Source: JAHFDS01 sp964593795
GTDB lineage: Bacteria; Myxococcota_A; Polyangia; JAHFDS01
DNA length: 64,000 nucleotides
Reading direction: 5' to 3'
Assembly (NCBI GenBank): GCA_964593795.1
Contig: CAZQJC010000149.1
Span: 1 to 64,000 of the forward strand
This document shows positions 1-8,198 of the stretch, piece after piece. A program made the translations under genes and the position numbers. Positions within the stretch are counted from its first letter, which is position 1. The number at the start of each line of letters is the position of its first letter. The notes beneath the pieces were generated by a model. It had not been told where the DNA came from, did not search any database, and saw nothing but the letters and a program-made list of their open reading frames with translations.

Positions 1-90
1 GCCGCTATGTCGCTCGACTTCCACGGCGCTTCCTGCGACGCGATCCAGGCGCGGCCGGCGGCTATCATCTCGGTGGCGTGGGGCTGTTGA
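1..90 (+). CDS. C-terminal end of an unidentified gene (truncated by window edge)
   Basis: An open plus-strand frame runs from the left edge to a TGA at 88-90 and gives only about 29 residues. It ends in a hydrophobic stretch followed by Trp-Gly-Cys. The codons have the G/C third-position bias of the neighbours. The product cannot be recognised from so short a tail. The stop codon lies inside the GTTGA that begins the structured repeat at 86-229, so the repeat starts at the very end of this gene. Confidence 0.4.
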   Translation, partial: AAMSLDFHGASCDAIQARPAAIISVAWGC

Positions 91-229
91 CGTGTGGGCG
101 CCCCGCGGGCGCCCACCAGGAGGGGCGCGCCGCCCCTCCCCCAGATGGGCAAAGCCCATCTGGGCCCCCCTCCCTGCGTCTTCGCTCCGCTGCGCGTCGC
201 TACGCCCTTGCGGCTCGCTGCGCTCGCCT
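86..229 (+). repeat. Three-hairpin dispersed repeat, copy A
   Basis: The element has three consecutive inverted repeats and a pyrimidine-rich tail. Stem 1 (94-103 with 107-116) is a perfect 10-bp hairpin. Stem 2 (119-127 with 131-139) has 9 bp and stem 3 (140-150 with 154-164) has 11 bp. The tail at 165-229 is rich in CTTCGCT/CGCTGCG motifs. A second copy lies in inverse orientation at 26561-26710. Stems 2 and 3 and the flanks are nearly identical in the two copies. Stem 1 differs in sequence but pairs perfectly in both. The element starts with GTTGACGTGT at the stop codon of the upstream gene. No U-tract follows the stems, so it is not a classical intrinsic terminator. Its function is unknown: it could be a structured 3' RNA, a REP-like mobile element or a termination/processing site. 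Confidence 0.85.
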
Positions 230-248
230 CGGCGGATCCTCGAGCGCG

Positions 249-287
<39 letters not shown>

Positions 288-318
288 TGGGCCGTGTTCG
301 GGTAAACCTGTCGGCCCG

Positions 319-1455
319 ATGAGGCTCTCCCAGACGCTGGACGGAACGTGCGGCAAGGCGCGCGCGACCACGATCACGCTCGCGCACGGCACGGTCGAGA
401 CACCGATCTTCATGCCGGTCGGGACGCAGGCGACGGTCAAGGCCGTCGACCCGGACGACCTCGAGGCCCTGGGGGCGCGCATCATCCTCGGCAACACCTA
501 CCACCTGTACCTGCGGCCCGGGACGGAGGTCATCGAGCGGGCGGGCGGCCTGCACCGGTTCATGACCTGGCAGCGCCCCATCCTCACCGATTCGGGGGGG
601 TTCCAGGTGTTCTCGCTGCGTGAGCTCGGGCGCATCGACGACGAGGGCGTCGTCTTCCAGTCTCACCTCGACGGCTCGCGGCACCTCCTGTCGCCCGAGG
701 TGTCGATGCGCGTTCAGGCGTCGCTCGGCTCCGACATCGCGATGGCGTTCGATCAGTGCCCTCCAGGCGATGCGCCCAGGGACGCGCACCTCGTCGCGAT
801 GCAGCGGACCACGCGCTGGGCCGCGCGCTGCATCGCCGCGCCGCGCCCCGAGCACCAGGCGCGCTTCGGCATCGTCCAGGGCGGCACGCACCTCGATCTG
901 CGGCGGCAGCACCTCGAGCAGATCACCGCCCTGCCGTTCGAGGGCTTCGCGCTCGGCGGGCTCTCGGTGGGCGAGAGCACCGCGCAGATGTACGAGGTCC
1001 TCGACGCCGTGGCCGACGAGCTGCCGCGGGACAGGCCGCGCTACCTCATGGGCGTGGGCAAGCCCGAGGACCTGCTCGCGGGCATCGGCGCGGGGATCGA
1101 CATGTTCGACTGCGTGATGCCCACGCGGAACGCGCGCAACGGGCACCTGTTCACGCGCGCGGGCCACATCGTGATCGGCAACGCCGCGCACCGCCTGGCC
1201 ACCGACGCGCCCATCGAGGAGGGCTGCGCGTGCGCCACGTGCCGGCGCTACTCGCGCGCGTACCTGCGGCACCTCTTCAAGGCCGGCGAGATCCTCTATC
1301 ACCGGCTCGCGACCATCCACAACCTGCACCACTACCTCGACCTCGTCCGGCAGGCGCGCTCGGCCATCCTCGAGGGCCGCTACGACGCCTTCCGGAGGGC
1401 CTGGCTGGAGGGCCTGGGCAAGGCTCCCGACACGGGTCCGTCACACGCCGAATAG
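319..1455 (+). CDS. tgt: Queuine/preQ1 tRNA-guanine transglycosylase
   Basis: This enzyme exchanges guanine-34 of GUN-anticodon tRNAs for preQ1 in queuosine biosynthesis. The 378 residues match the usual length of bacterial Tgt. The base-binding aspartate lies in DSGGFQVFS (Asp91) and the nucleophile in MFDCVMPTRNARN (Asp264). The zinc site is Cys303, Cys305, Cys308 and His334, with the spacing seen in characterised Tgt enzymes. The frame is open upstream to about position 94, but that part would translate the hexamer array and hairpins. The ATG at 319 begins exactly where family similarity starts (MRLSQTLDGT). No other queuosine gene is nearby. The next gene starts 48 bases downstream on the same strand. 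Confidence 0.96.
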   Translation: MRLSQTLDGTCGKARATTITLAHGTVETPIFMPVGTQATVKAVDPDDLEALGARIILGNTYHLYLRPGTEVIERAGGLHRFMTWQRPILTDSGGFQVFSLRELGRIDDEGVVFQSHLDGSRHLLSPEVSMRVQASLGSDIAMAFDQCPPGDAPRDAHLVAMQRTTRWAARCIAAPRPEHQARFGIVQGGTHLDLRRQHLEQITALPFEGFALGGLSVGESTAQMYEVLDAVADELPRDRPRYLMGVGKPEDLLAGIGAGIDMFDCVMPTRNARNGHLFTRAGHIVIGNAAHRLATDAPIEEGCACATCRRYSRAYLRHLFKAGEILYHRLATIHNLHHYLDLVRQARSAILEGRYDAFRRAWLEGLGKAPDTGPSHAE

Positions 1456-1503
1456 TCACGAGCGCAGTTGACGGCGGCGGGCTCACCGGGGACCATGCGC
1501 GCC

Positions 1504-2757
1504 ATGAATTCGGCTCTCCGCAAGGTGATTGGGGGCGTGGCCCTCGTGTGTGTCGCTTCGGGCCCGGCGATCGCTCAGCCGGCCGGGGAACCCCAGCCGG
1601 CGACCCCGGCGACCCCAGCGACGCCAGCGACCCCGGCGACCCCGAAGCCCGATGCGGAGGAGGCCCCCCCGGCCGAGCGCGGGGCCGGCCCCGCGGCGCA
1701 GGCGCTGCGTGCCGACGGCGCGGGCTCGTTCGGGATCCGGCGCGGCGAGTACTCGCTCACGCTGACGGGCCTCGTGCAGATCTGGGGCGCGCCGTACCTC
1801 GGCGCGGATGCGCTCGTGGAGAACGACGATCCGGCGACGGAGACCGGCTTCCGCGCGCGGCGCGTTCGATTCGGCGCCTACGGCGGCCTCCCGGAGCACT
1901 TCAACTACCGCGTCTACTTCGAGCTGTTCGACGACGTGGCGGCGAGCACCGTGGACGGCCGGCCCATCGGCGCGCGCCTGCGGGACGCGCTCATCGGCTG
2001 GGATCGCTTCGAGTTCGCGAACGTGGTCATCGGTGCCGGCAAGGTGCCCTACTCTCGCGGCAACCTCACGCCCACCTCCGAGATCGCGCTGCCCGAGGAC
2101 GCGTTCACCATCAAGCGGCTCGGCATCGACCGCCGCGTGGGCCTCTCGGTGTCGGGCGCGGCGGGACCGCTCAGCTACGGCGCCGGCATCTTCAACGCCG
2201 ACCCGTCGCTGTCGTTCGGCAACCGCGCCGACGGCCTCCTCGGCGCAGGGCGCGTCGAGTTCTCGACCGCGCAGATCGGCTACAGCCAGTCCACGCTCGG
2301 CGCCGCGGGCGGAAAGCCGATGGGCTTTTCGATCGGCGGCGGCGCGACGATCCAGAAGAACGGCAACCAGGAGGCGTGGTCCGCCGGCGGCGATCTCGCG
2401 TTCCGCCACGAGCGCGTGGTGGCCACGGGCGAGCTCCTTTACTCGAAGACCAAGCCGCTCGCGGTGCCGGTCGTCCCAGGCGGCGTCCCGGTCGAGGTGC
2501 CCTCGCTCGGCGGCTACTTCACGGTGGCCGTCGCGGTGATCCCGAAGCTCGTCGAGGTCGCCGGGCGCATCGAGTACTTCGATGCCAACACGAAGATCGA
2601 CGACGAGAACGACCTCCTCCTCATCTCGGGCGGCGCGACGACCGCCTTCGTGGACGGGCGCGTCAAGGTGGGGATGCAGTACCAGAGCCGCGGCGAGAGG
2701 CACGGCCGGTCGCTCGCAAACGACGCCGTCCTCGGTCAGGTCCTGGCGCAGTTCTGA
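1504..2757 (+). CDS. Phosphate-selective porin O/P-like outer-membrane protein
   Basis: The 417-residue protein begins with a signal peptide ending near AIAQPAG, followed by a low-complexity linker with five Ala-Thr-Pro repeats (about residues 31-45). The rest is a beta-barrel. The typical OprO/OprP opening is present around residues 75-130, with a GSFGIRRGEYSLTLTG strand and then RARRVRFGAYGG. The chain ends in Phe (VLAQF), as expected for BAM-assembled barrels. It should form a trimeric porin for anionic or small solutes; phosphate selectivity cannot be judged by eye. The ATG at 1504 is preferred over 1495 because a GGGGA lies at suitable spacing and the signal peptide starts there. The next gene begins only two bases after the stop, so the two are probably co-transcribed. 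Confidence 0.82.
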   Translation: MNSALRKVIGGVALVCVASGPAIAQPAGEPQPATPATPATPATPATPKPDAEEAPPAERGAGPAAQALRADGAGSFGIRRGEYSLTLTGLVQIWGAPYLGADALVENDDPATETGFRARRVRFGAYGGLPEHFNYRVYFELFDDVAASTVDGRPIGARLRDALIGWDRFEFANVVIGAGKVPYSRGNLTPTSEIALPEDAFTIKRLGIDRRVGLSVSGAAGPLSYGAGIFNADPSLSFGNRADGLLGAGRVEFSTAQIGYSQSTLGAAGGKPMGFSIGGGATIQKNGNQEAWSAGGDLAFRHERVVATGELLYSKTKPLAVPVVPGGVPVEVPSLGGYFTVAVAVIPKLVEVAGRIEYFDANTKIDDENDLLLISGGATTAFVDGRVKVGMQYQSRGERHGRSLANDAVLGQVLAQF

Positions 2758-2759
2758 TC

Positions 2760-5700
2760 ATGCGGAAGCTCTCATCTCTGCGTCTCACCGGGGGCCTCGT
2801 CGCCCTCGTCGCCCTGACGCTCGCGAGCTGCAGCGACGGCGACGCGCACCTCGTCTCGGCACGGGTGGCCAGGGATCGCGCCGAGCTCATCGGCGGCCCC
2901 GCGGCCCTCGCGGACGTCGGCGACATCCTGCTCGAGAACGATCAGGTGCGCTTCGCGTTCCTCACGGGGACGCACTCGGTCGGCCCCGGTGTGTTCGGCG
3001 GGAGCCTCGTGGACGCCGACCTGCGACGCAAGGAGGACCGGTTCCGCGAGGGCAACGGCCTCGATCAGTTCGGGGAGATGTTCCCGGTCATCAACCTGTC
3101 GGTGCCCGAGCCGGGTCACACGGACGACGACGAGTGCACGCTCATGCCGGATCGCGTGGCGGTCGCCGAGGCGGGCACGAGCGCGAAGTGCCCGTGGGAC
3201 TCGGGCATCCCGGGCGACGCGCGGCGGTGCGCCGCGGTGCGCGTGCGCGGCTGCGCGGGCGCGCTGCTCGCGCTCATCGGCGTCCTGCAGCTCGACATCG
3301 GCAAGCCCGTCTTCGAGACGCTCTACATCCTCCGCGAGGGCGACCGTCACCTCGAGATGGTGACGACCTACGAGCTAAAGGGCGCGGGCGCGGTGTCCGC
3401 GCAGGTGGCGCCGCTCGATCCCATCACGCAGCCGACGAGCCTCATCGGCACGCTGCTCGGGGACAACAGCGGCGATCCCGCGTACATGGGCCGGCAGAAG
3501 GGCGTCATCGGCGGCGACTTCACGATCTTCGGCAAGAAGCTGTCGCTGTTCGCGCCCGGCGTCGGGTTCGACGAGGACTCGAACATCATCGATCGCATCT
3601 TCACCGGTGAGGACACGCTGCGCACGCCGGCCGTGTTCGACTACATGGGCGGCATCGGCAAGGGCGTGAGCTACGCGCTCTTCAGCAAGGAGGACGTGGA
3701 GAGCAAGGTCGCCATCCCGTTCTTCACGGGCTCCATCACGTTCGTGCTGACGCACGCCAAGACGTGCCCGGGCGGCGACACCGCGTGCCAGGAGGCGCTG
3801 CACCGCGGCACGTTCCGCCGCTACTTCGTGGTGGGCGAGGGCGACATCGGCTCGCTCCTCGAGGGGATCTTCAAGGTGCGCGGCACCGCTCACGGCAGCG
3901 TCAAGGGCGCGGTCATCGACCGCCGCACGGGCAAGCCCATCTCGCACGCGGACGTCTTCGCGTTCTCCGATCCGCTCGCGCGCGCGGGCTCCGACCGTGC
4001 GGAGTGCAACGCTCTCCGCGCGGCGCAGGGGCAGGTGGCGTTCTCGGCGCTCCTGACCTGCGCGAGCGCGACCGCCCCGGCCGAGAAGCCGGACGACCTC
4101 GGCATCGTGTCGCACATGCAGACCGATCGCGGCACCGACACGGTGCTCGACGGCGACTTCGCGGGGCCGCTGCTCCCGGGCCGCTACTGGCTCGTCGCGC
4201 GCACGACGTCCCGACTGCCGTCGGAGGCGGTCCTCGTCCAGGTGGACGCGGGGCGCACGACCGAGGCGGCCATCGGCCTCGCCGAGGCGGGGCGCGTGGT
4301 GTTCGACATCCACGACGAGTCCGGCGAGCGCGGGCCCGCGAAGCTGACGTTCGTCGGCCAGCCCTGCCAGGTGCTGCCGACCAAGCCCGGCCGCGCGTGC
4401 GCGGCCGGCGAGCAGGGGTGCATCGAGACGGAGGAGCGCTGCGACCCGATCACGAGCACCTTCGGCCCCAAGCGGCTCTACTTCGGTGACTCGCGCACGC
4501 CCGATGGCATCAGCGAGATCGCGCGCACGCTCGAGGGGATCGGCGAGGTGCAGATCGAACCGGGCATCTACCGCGTCCGCGTGTCCCGCGGCATCGAGTA
4601 CTCGATCGAGGACCGCATCATCGACGTCTCGGCCGGCAGCTCGGTGCAGCTCGATGCGGTGCTGCAGCGGCTCGTGGACACGCGCGGCTGGGTGTCCGCC
4701 GATTTCCACGTGCACGCGAGCCCCAGCTTCGACTCCGGCGTGCCGCTGCGGGATCGCGTCACGTCCTTCATCACCGACGGCGTCGAGCTCCTGTCCTCGA
4801 GCGATCACGACGTCGTGACGGACTACGCGCCGCTCGTGCGCGAGCTCGGCGTCGAGCAGCTCCTCGGCACGCAGGTCGGGCTCGAGACCACCACGCTCGA
4901 GATCGGCCACTTCATCGGCTTTCCGCTGCAGGTCGACGTGACCCGCCCCGCGGGCGGCGCGTTCGACTGGGTGGACAAGCGCCCGGCGGACATCTTCAAG
5001 GGCATCCGCACGCTGACGCGCACCCCGGGCGGCGCCGGGCCTCCGGGCGGCCTGCCGGCGAACCCAGGCGACCGCCCCATGGGCGGCGGGGGCATGGGCG
5101 GCGCGGGCATGGGCGGCGCGGGCGGTGCGGGCGGTGCGGGCATGCCGGGTCCGACCAGCGTGATCATCGTCCCCCACCCGCGCGACGGGTTCTTCGGCTA
5201 CTTCGACCAGTACGGGCTCGACCCGATCACGCTCGCGCAGGACTCGGGGCGCGTGGCCGCCCTGTCGAACAACAACATCCTCATCTCGGGATGGGACGAC
5301 GGCTACGACGCGATCGAGATCATCAACGGCAAGCGCTGGGACTTCCTGCGCACGCCGTCCGTCGGCGAGATCGCCGACTACAACGCGGCGGTCAGCGAGA
5401 TCCGCGCGCGGTCCCTCTCGGCGCACGACAAGCGCGTCCTGCAGGACGAGGCCGCCGCAAGGCACGTCAAGCGCGTCATCGTGCGCACGCCGGAGGAGCA
5501 ACGAGCGCTGCGCTTCGACCGTGACAGCCAGGTCGTCTGCGCGGCCGACGAGGACTGCGACAAGCTCCCCGACGCCGCGAGCTACCCGAAGTGCAACCCG
5601 CACACGCTGACCTGCTACAGGCCGGGCAAGACCTGCACCGCCGGCAGCACGATGAGCGGCTGCGATCCGGGCGAGGTGTGCGACGGTGGCGCGATCCCCG

Positions 5701-6803
5701 CGGCGTGCGTCGCCCCCTGCACCAGCTCGGAGCAGTGCCGGCCTGACGAGTTCTGCAACCTCGGCGCGGGCGTCCCGGCGGAGATCCGGGGCCTTTGCAT
5801 CAAGAGCTCGTGTGACGGCGCGCAGAGCACGCTCGCCGGCGAGGGCGATCGGCCGTGCGCGCCCGTCATCCGCGGCGTCGTCGACGACTGGTTCCGCATG
5901 CTGAACTACGACGTGCGCAAGATCGGCCTCGGCAACTCCGACACGCACGACATCGACGGGATCGAGCCCGGCAGCCCGCGCAATTACGTCTGCTCGTCCA
6001 CCGACGATCCGCGGCTCATCGATCCACAGGAGATCGCGGATCAGGTCCGCAAGGGCTGCGTGTTCACCACGTACGGACCGTTCGTCGAGTTCACGGTCGA
6101 CGGGCAGCCGCTCGGCTCGATGGTCAAGCCCACGCGGCCCGATGGCGCCGTGGAGCTGCACGTGCGCGTGCAGACGCCGGGGTGGTTCGACGTCACGCGC
6201 ATGGAGGTCTACCGGAACGGCGATCTGCTCCGCACGTGCACGGCCGGATCGGACGATCAGTGCCCCGAGGCCGCCGTGCGGCTCGCGGTGCCCAACAAGG
6301 GCCCGCTCGTCCTCGACCTCAAGTTCACGGACAAGCCGACCCGGGACGCCTGGTACGTCGTCATCGTCACGGGCGACGGGCAGGACCCTGCCTCGACGAT
6401 GCCGGGGACCGCGGCGCGCTCCATCTCGCCGGTGCAGACCTCGACCGAGCTGCCGAACCTGGCGATCGGCGAGCTGCTCAAGGTCGCGCTCAAGGACGCC
6501 AAGCTCTTCGGCGGCGTGATGGCCTCGAGCGTGCTCGGCCCGCTGACGCTCGTGCCTCAGGTCACGCAGACGCAGCCCTACGCGATCACGAACCCCATCC
6601 GCGTGGACATCGAGGGCAACGGCTTCCAGGGCTCGGGGGGCCGCAAGCTCCCCTGGCACCAGGCCGCGCCATCGACCCAGTCGCTCGTCGGGCACCCACT
6701 CTCGCGGCTCGGCGAGAGCGAGCGCGGCCAGAGCCTCCTGCGCGCCGCGATGCGCACGCTGCGCCGCCTCGAGCTCAACGCCTCGCACGGGCGTCATCGC
6801 TAG
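2760..6803 (+). CDS. Giant lipoprotein with CehA/McbA-type PHP metallohydrolase domain
   Basis: The predicted protein has 1347 residues. A lipoprotein signal peptide ends in a lipobox with Cys at residue 24 (TLASC). About 600 residues of beta-rich sequence follow, including carboxypeptidase-regulatory-like segments (GSVKGAVIDRRTGKPISHADV). A PHP-type hydrolase core starts near residue 645 (ADFHVHASPSFDSGVP, then SSSDHDVVTDY). Its later conserved His is in LGNSDTHDIDG. A Gly/Met-rich linker (GGGGMGGAGMGG) splits the PHP region near residues 770-800. A Cys-rich DxDC/EQC segment of the kind found in myxobacterial surface proteins lies at about 920-1020. The metal-binding His and Asp residues appear intact, so it is probably an active phosphoesterase or amidohydrolase-like enzyme anchored to a membrane. 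The substrate is unknown. It is tightly coupled to the porin upstream, which suggests a joint role in nutrient capture. Confidence 0.8.
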   Translation: MRKLSSLRLTGGLVALVALTLASCSDGDAHLVSARVARDRAELIGGPAALADVGDILLENDQVRFAFLTGTHSVGPGVFGGSLVDADLRRKEDRFREGNGLDQFGEMFPVINLSVPEPGHTDDDECTLMPDRVAVAEAGTSAKCPWDSGIPGDARRCAAVRVRGCAGALLALIGVLQLDIGKPVFETLYILREGDRHLEMVTTYELKGAGAVSAQVAPLDPITQPTSLIGTLLGDNSGDPAYMGRQKGVIGGDFTIFGKKLSLFAPGVGFDEDSNIIDRIFTGEDTLRTPAVFDYMGGIGKGVSYALFSKEDVESKVAIPFFTGSITFVLTHAKTCPGGDTACQEALHRGTFRRYFVVGEGDIGSLLEGIFKVRGTAHGSVKGAVIDRRTGKPISHADVFAFSDPLARAGSDRAECNALRAAQGQVAFSALLTCASATAPAEKPDDLGIVSHMQTDRGTDTVLDGDFAGPLLPGRYWLVARTTSRLPSEAVLVQVDAGRTTEAAIGLAEAGRVVFDIHDESGERGPAKLTFVGQPCQVLPTKPGRACAAGEQGCIETEERCDPITSTFGPKRLYFGDSRTPDGISEIARTLEGIGEVQIEPGIYRVRVSRGIEYSIEDRIIDVSAGSSVQLDAVLQRLVDTRGWVSADFHVHASPSFDSGVPLRDRVTSFITDGVELLSSSDHDVVTDYAPLVRELGVEQLLGTQVGLETTTLEIGHFIGFPLQVDVTRPAGGAFDWVDKRPADIFKGIRTLTRTPGGAGPPGGLPANPGDRPMGGGGMGGAGMGGAGGAGGAGMPGPTSVIIVPHPRDGFFGYFDQYGLDPITLAQDSGRVAALSNNNILISGWDDGYDAIEIINGKRWDFLRTPSVGEIADYNAAVSEIRARSLSAHDKRVLQDEAAARHVKRVIVRTPEEQRALRFDRDSQVVCAADEDCDKLPDAASYPKCNPHTLTCYRPGKTCTAGSTMSGCDPGEVCDGGAIPAACVAPCTSSEQCRPDEFCNLGAGVPAEIRGLCIKSSCDGAQSTLAGEGDRPCAPVIRGVVDDWFRMLNYDVRKIGLGNSDTHDIDGIEPGSPRNYVCSSTDDPRLIDPQEIADQVRKGCVFTTYGPFVEFTVDGQPLGSMVKPTRPDGAVELHVRVQTPGWFDVTRMEVYRNGDLLRTCTAGSDDQCPEAAVRLAVPNKGPLVLDLKFTDKPTRDAWYVVIVTGDGQDPASTMPGTAARSISPVQTSTELPNLAIGELLKVALKDAKLFGGVMASSVLGPLTLVPQVTQTQPYAITNPIRVDIEGNGFQGSGGRKLPWHQAAPSTQSLVGHPLSRLGESERGQSLLRAAMRTLRRLELNASHGRHR

Positions 6804-6857
6804 CGGGCCCGAGCAGGGCGCGACATCGCGCCTCGTGCCGCAGTAAGATCGCGCGTC

Positions 6858-8198
6858 ATGTCTGATCGGGCCTCGCCGCCGAGCGCCAAGACGCTCGTCG
6901 ACCCCGCGTTCGCCCGGGACGACCTCTACATCCTGCCGCCCGGCACGCTCCTCGACGGGCGGTGGCGCATCGCGCGCCTGCTCGGCTCCGGCGCGGTCGG
7001 CTCCGTCTTCATCGCGCATGACGACCAGGACGGTCGCCCCGTCGCGGTCAAGCTCCTGCGCCCCTCGCTCATGGGCCAGCACGAGTACCTCGAGCGCTTC
7101 CGCCGCGAGGCCGCGATCACGCGGCGCATCCGCCACCCGAACGTGGTCGACGTCCTCGAGCTCGGCCGCAGCCCCGAGGGCATGTGGTACCTCGTCATGG
7201 AGTTCCTCGAGGGCGAGGACCTGCGCGCCCGCCTCGAGCGCGGCCGCCCCGAAGATCCGGGCGCCCTGGCGGTCGAGGTGCTGACGGCGCTCCTCGGCGC
7301 GCTCTGGGTCGCGCACGAGGCCGGCGTGGTGCATCGCGACCTCAAGCCGGCCAACATCTTCCTCTGGCGGAGCGAGGGCGAGAGCGGCATCAAGATCCTC
7401 GACTTCGGCATGGCGCGCGACACCGAGGAGACGACCGGTGGCCTCACCCGCGCGGGGGAGGTCGTCGGCACGCCGCTCTACATGGCGCCCGAGCAGGCGC
7501 GCGGTGAGAAGGTGGATGCGCGCGCGGACCTGTACGCCGCCGGCTGCATCGGGTACGAGCTCTTCTGTGGCCAGCCGCCCCTGCAGGGACCGTCGCCCTA
7601 CCTGACGATGCTGGCGCACGTGGAGGAGACGCCGCGGGTGCCGAGCGAGCGCGTGCCGGGCCTGCCCGAGTCGGTGGACCGCTTCCTCATGCGCGCGCTC
7701 GACAAGGACGCGACGCGCCGCTACCAGAGCGCCGCCGCGATGTGGGACGAGCTCGCCCAGGTCGCGCAGGATCTCGCCCTCGCTCCCGCGCAGTTCGTGG
7801 ACATGTCGCGCTCCGTCGAGGTCTCCGTGCGACCCTCGTCGTCGGACGAGTCCTCACCTTCGCGGCGCAGCGCCTCGACGCTGGTGCGTGGCAGCGGCGT
7901 GCAGCGCGACACCCTCCCTGCGCCGTCGCAGCCGGTGATGACGCCGGCGCCACCGCGCGCGGACCGCGCCTCCGCCGCCGAGCCGGCGCCGTCGGCGCTC
8001 CCTGTGCAGGCTGCGCCGACCGTCCTGCCTGCGGCCGAGTCTCCGAAGGTCGCCGTCCCGGCCCCCGACGTGACCTCGATCGCCGCGGAGGTGACGGGAC
8101 GAGTGAGCCTCCCTGCGAGGCCGAAGTGGCCGTTCGTCGTCTCGATCCTCGTCGCCCTGCTGGTCACGCTCGGCATCTGGCTCGCGAGGGGACGATGA
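6858..8198 (+). CDS. Membrane-anchored Hanks-type Ser/Thr protein kinase
   Basis: The protein has 446 residues. An N-terminal kinase domain (about residues 35-300) carries a complete active site: Gly loop LLGSGAVGSV, Lys65 in VAVK, Glu84, HRDLKPANI (Asp161) and DFG (Asp182), with GTPLYMAPE in the activation segment. A Pro/Ala/Ser-rich linker follows. A single C-terminal transmembrane helix (about 424-441) ends in positively charged residues, with no extracytoplasmic sensor domain. This is the common tail-anchored layout of myxobacterial kinases. Its stop codon overlaps the ATG of the following lipoprotein by four bases, so the two are translationally coupled. The propeller lipoprotein may therefore act in the same envelope signalling pathway. 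Confidence 0.93.
   Translation: MSDRASPPSAKTLVDPAFARDDLYILPPGTLLDGRWRIARLLGSGAVGSVFIAHDDQDGRPVAVKLLRPSLMGQHEYLERFRREAAITRRIRHPNVVDVLELGRSPEGMWYLVMEFLEGEDLRARLERGRPEDPGALAVEVLTALLGALWVAHEAGVVHRDLKPANIFLWRSEGESGIKILDFGMARDTEETTGGLTRAGEVVGTPLYMAPEQARGEKVDARADLYAAGCIGYELFCGQPPLQGPSPYLTMLAHVEETPRVPSERVPGLPESVDRFLMRALDKDATRRYQSAAAMWDELAQVAQDLALAPAQFVDMSRSVEVSVRPSSSDESSPSRRSASTLVRGSGVQRDTLPAPSQPVMTPAPPRADRASAAEPAPSALPVQAAPTVLPAAESPKVAVPAPDVTSIAAEVTGRVSLPARPKWPFVVSILVALLVTLGIWLARGR

Noticed and set aside
711..716. GTTCAG inside tgt as a further LexA-like site
   Set aside because: The CTG half at the required 7-base spacing is missing and the site lies within coding sequence.
756..2759. Very long open plus-strand frame running through tgt and the porin into the lipoprotein gene
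   Set aside because: Its first 2 kb translate to Arg/Ala/Gly-rich nonsense in the wrong frame of tgt and the porin. High-GC codon bias removes stops. Only the part from 2760 has a signal peptide and domain matches.
3375..7619. Minus-strand open frame of over 1,400 codons antisense to the PHP lipoprotein and kinase
   Set aside because: Composition is Arg/Ala/His/Glu-rich with no domains, and it mirrors the codon bias of the real plus-strand genes.
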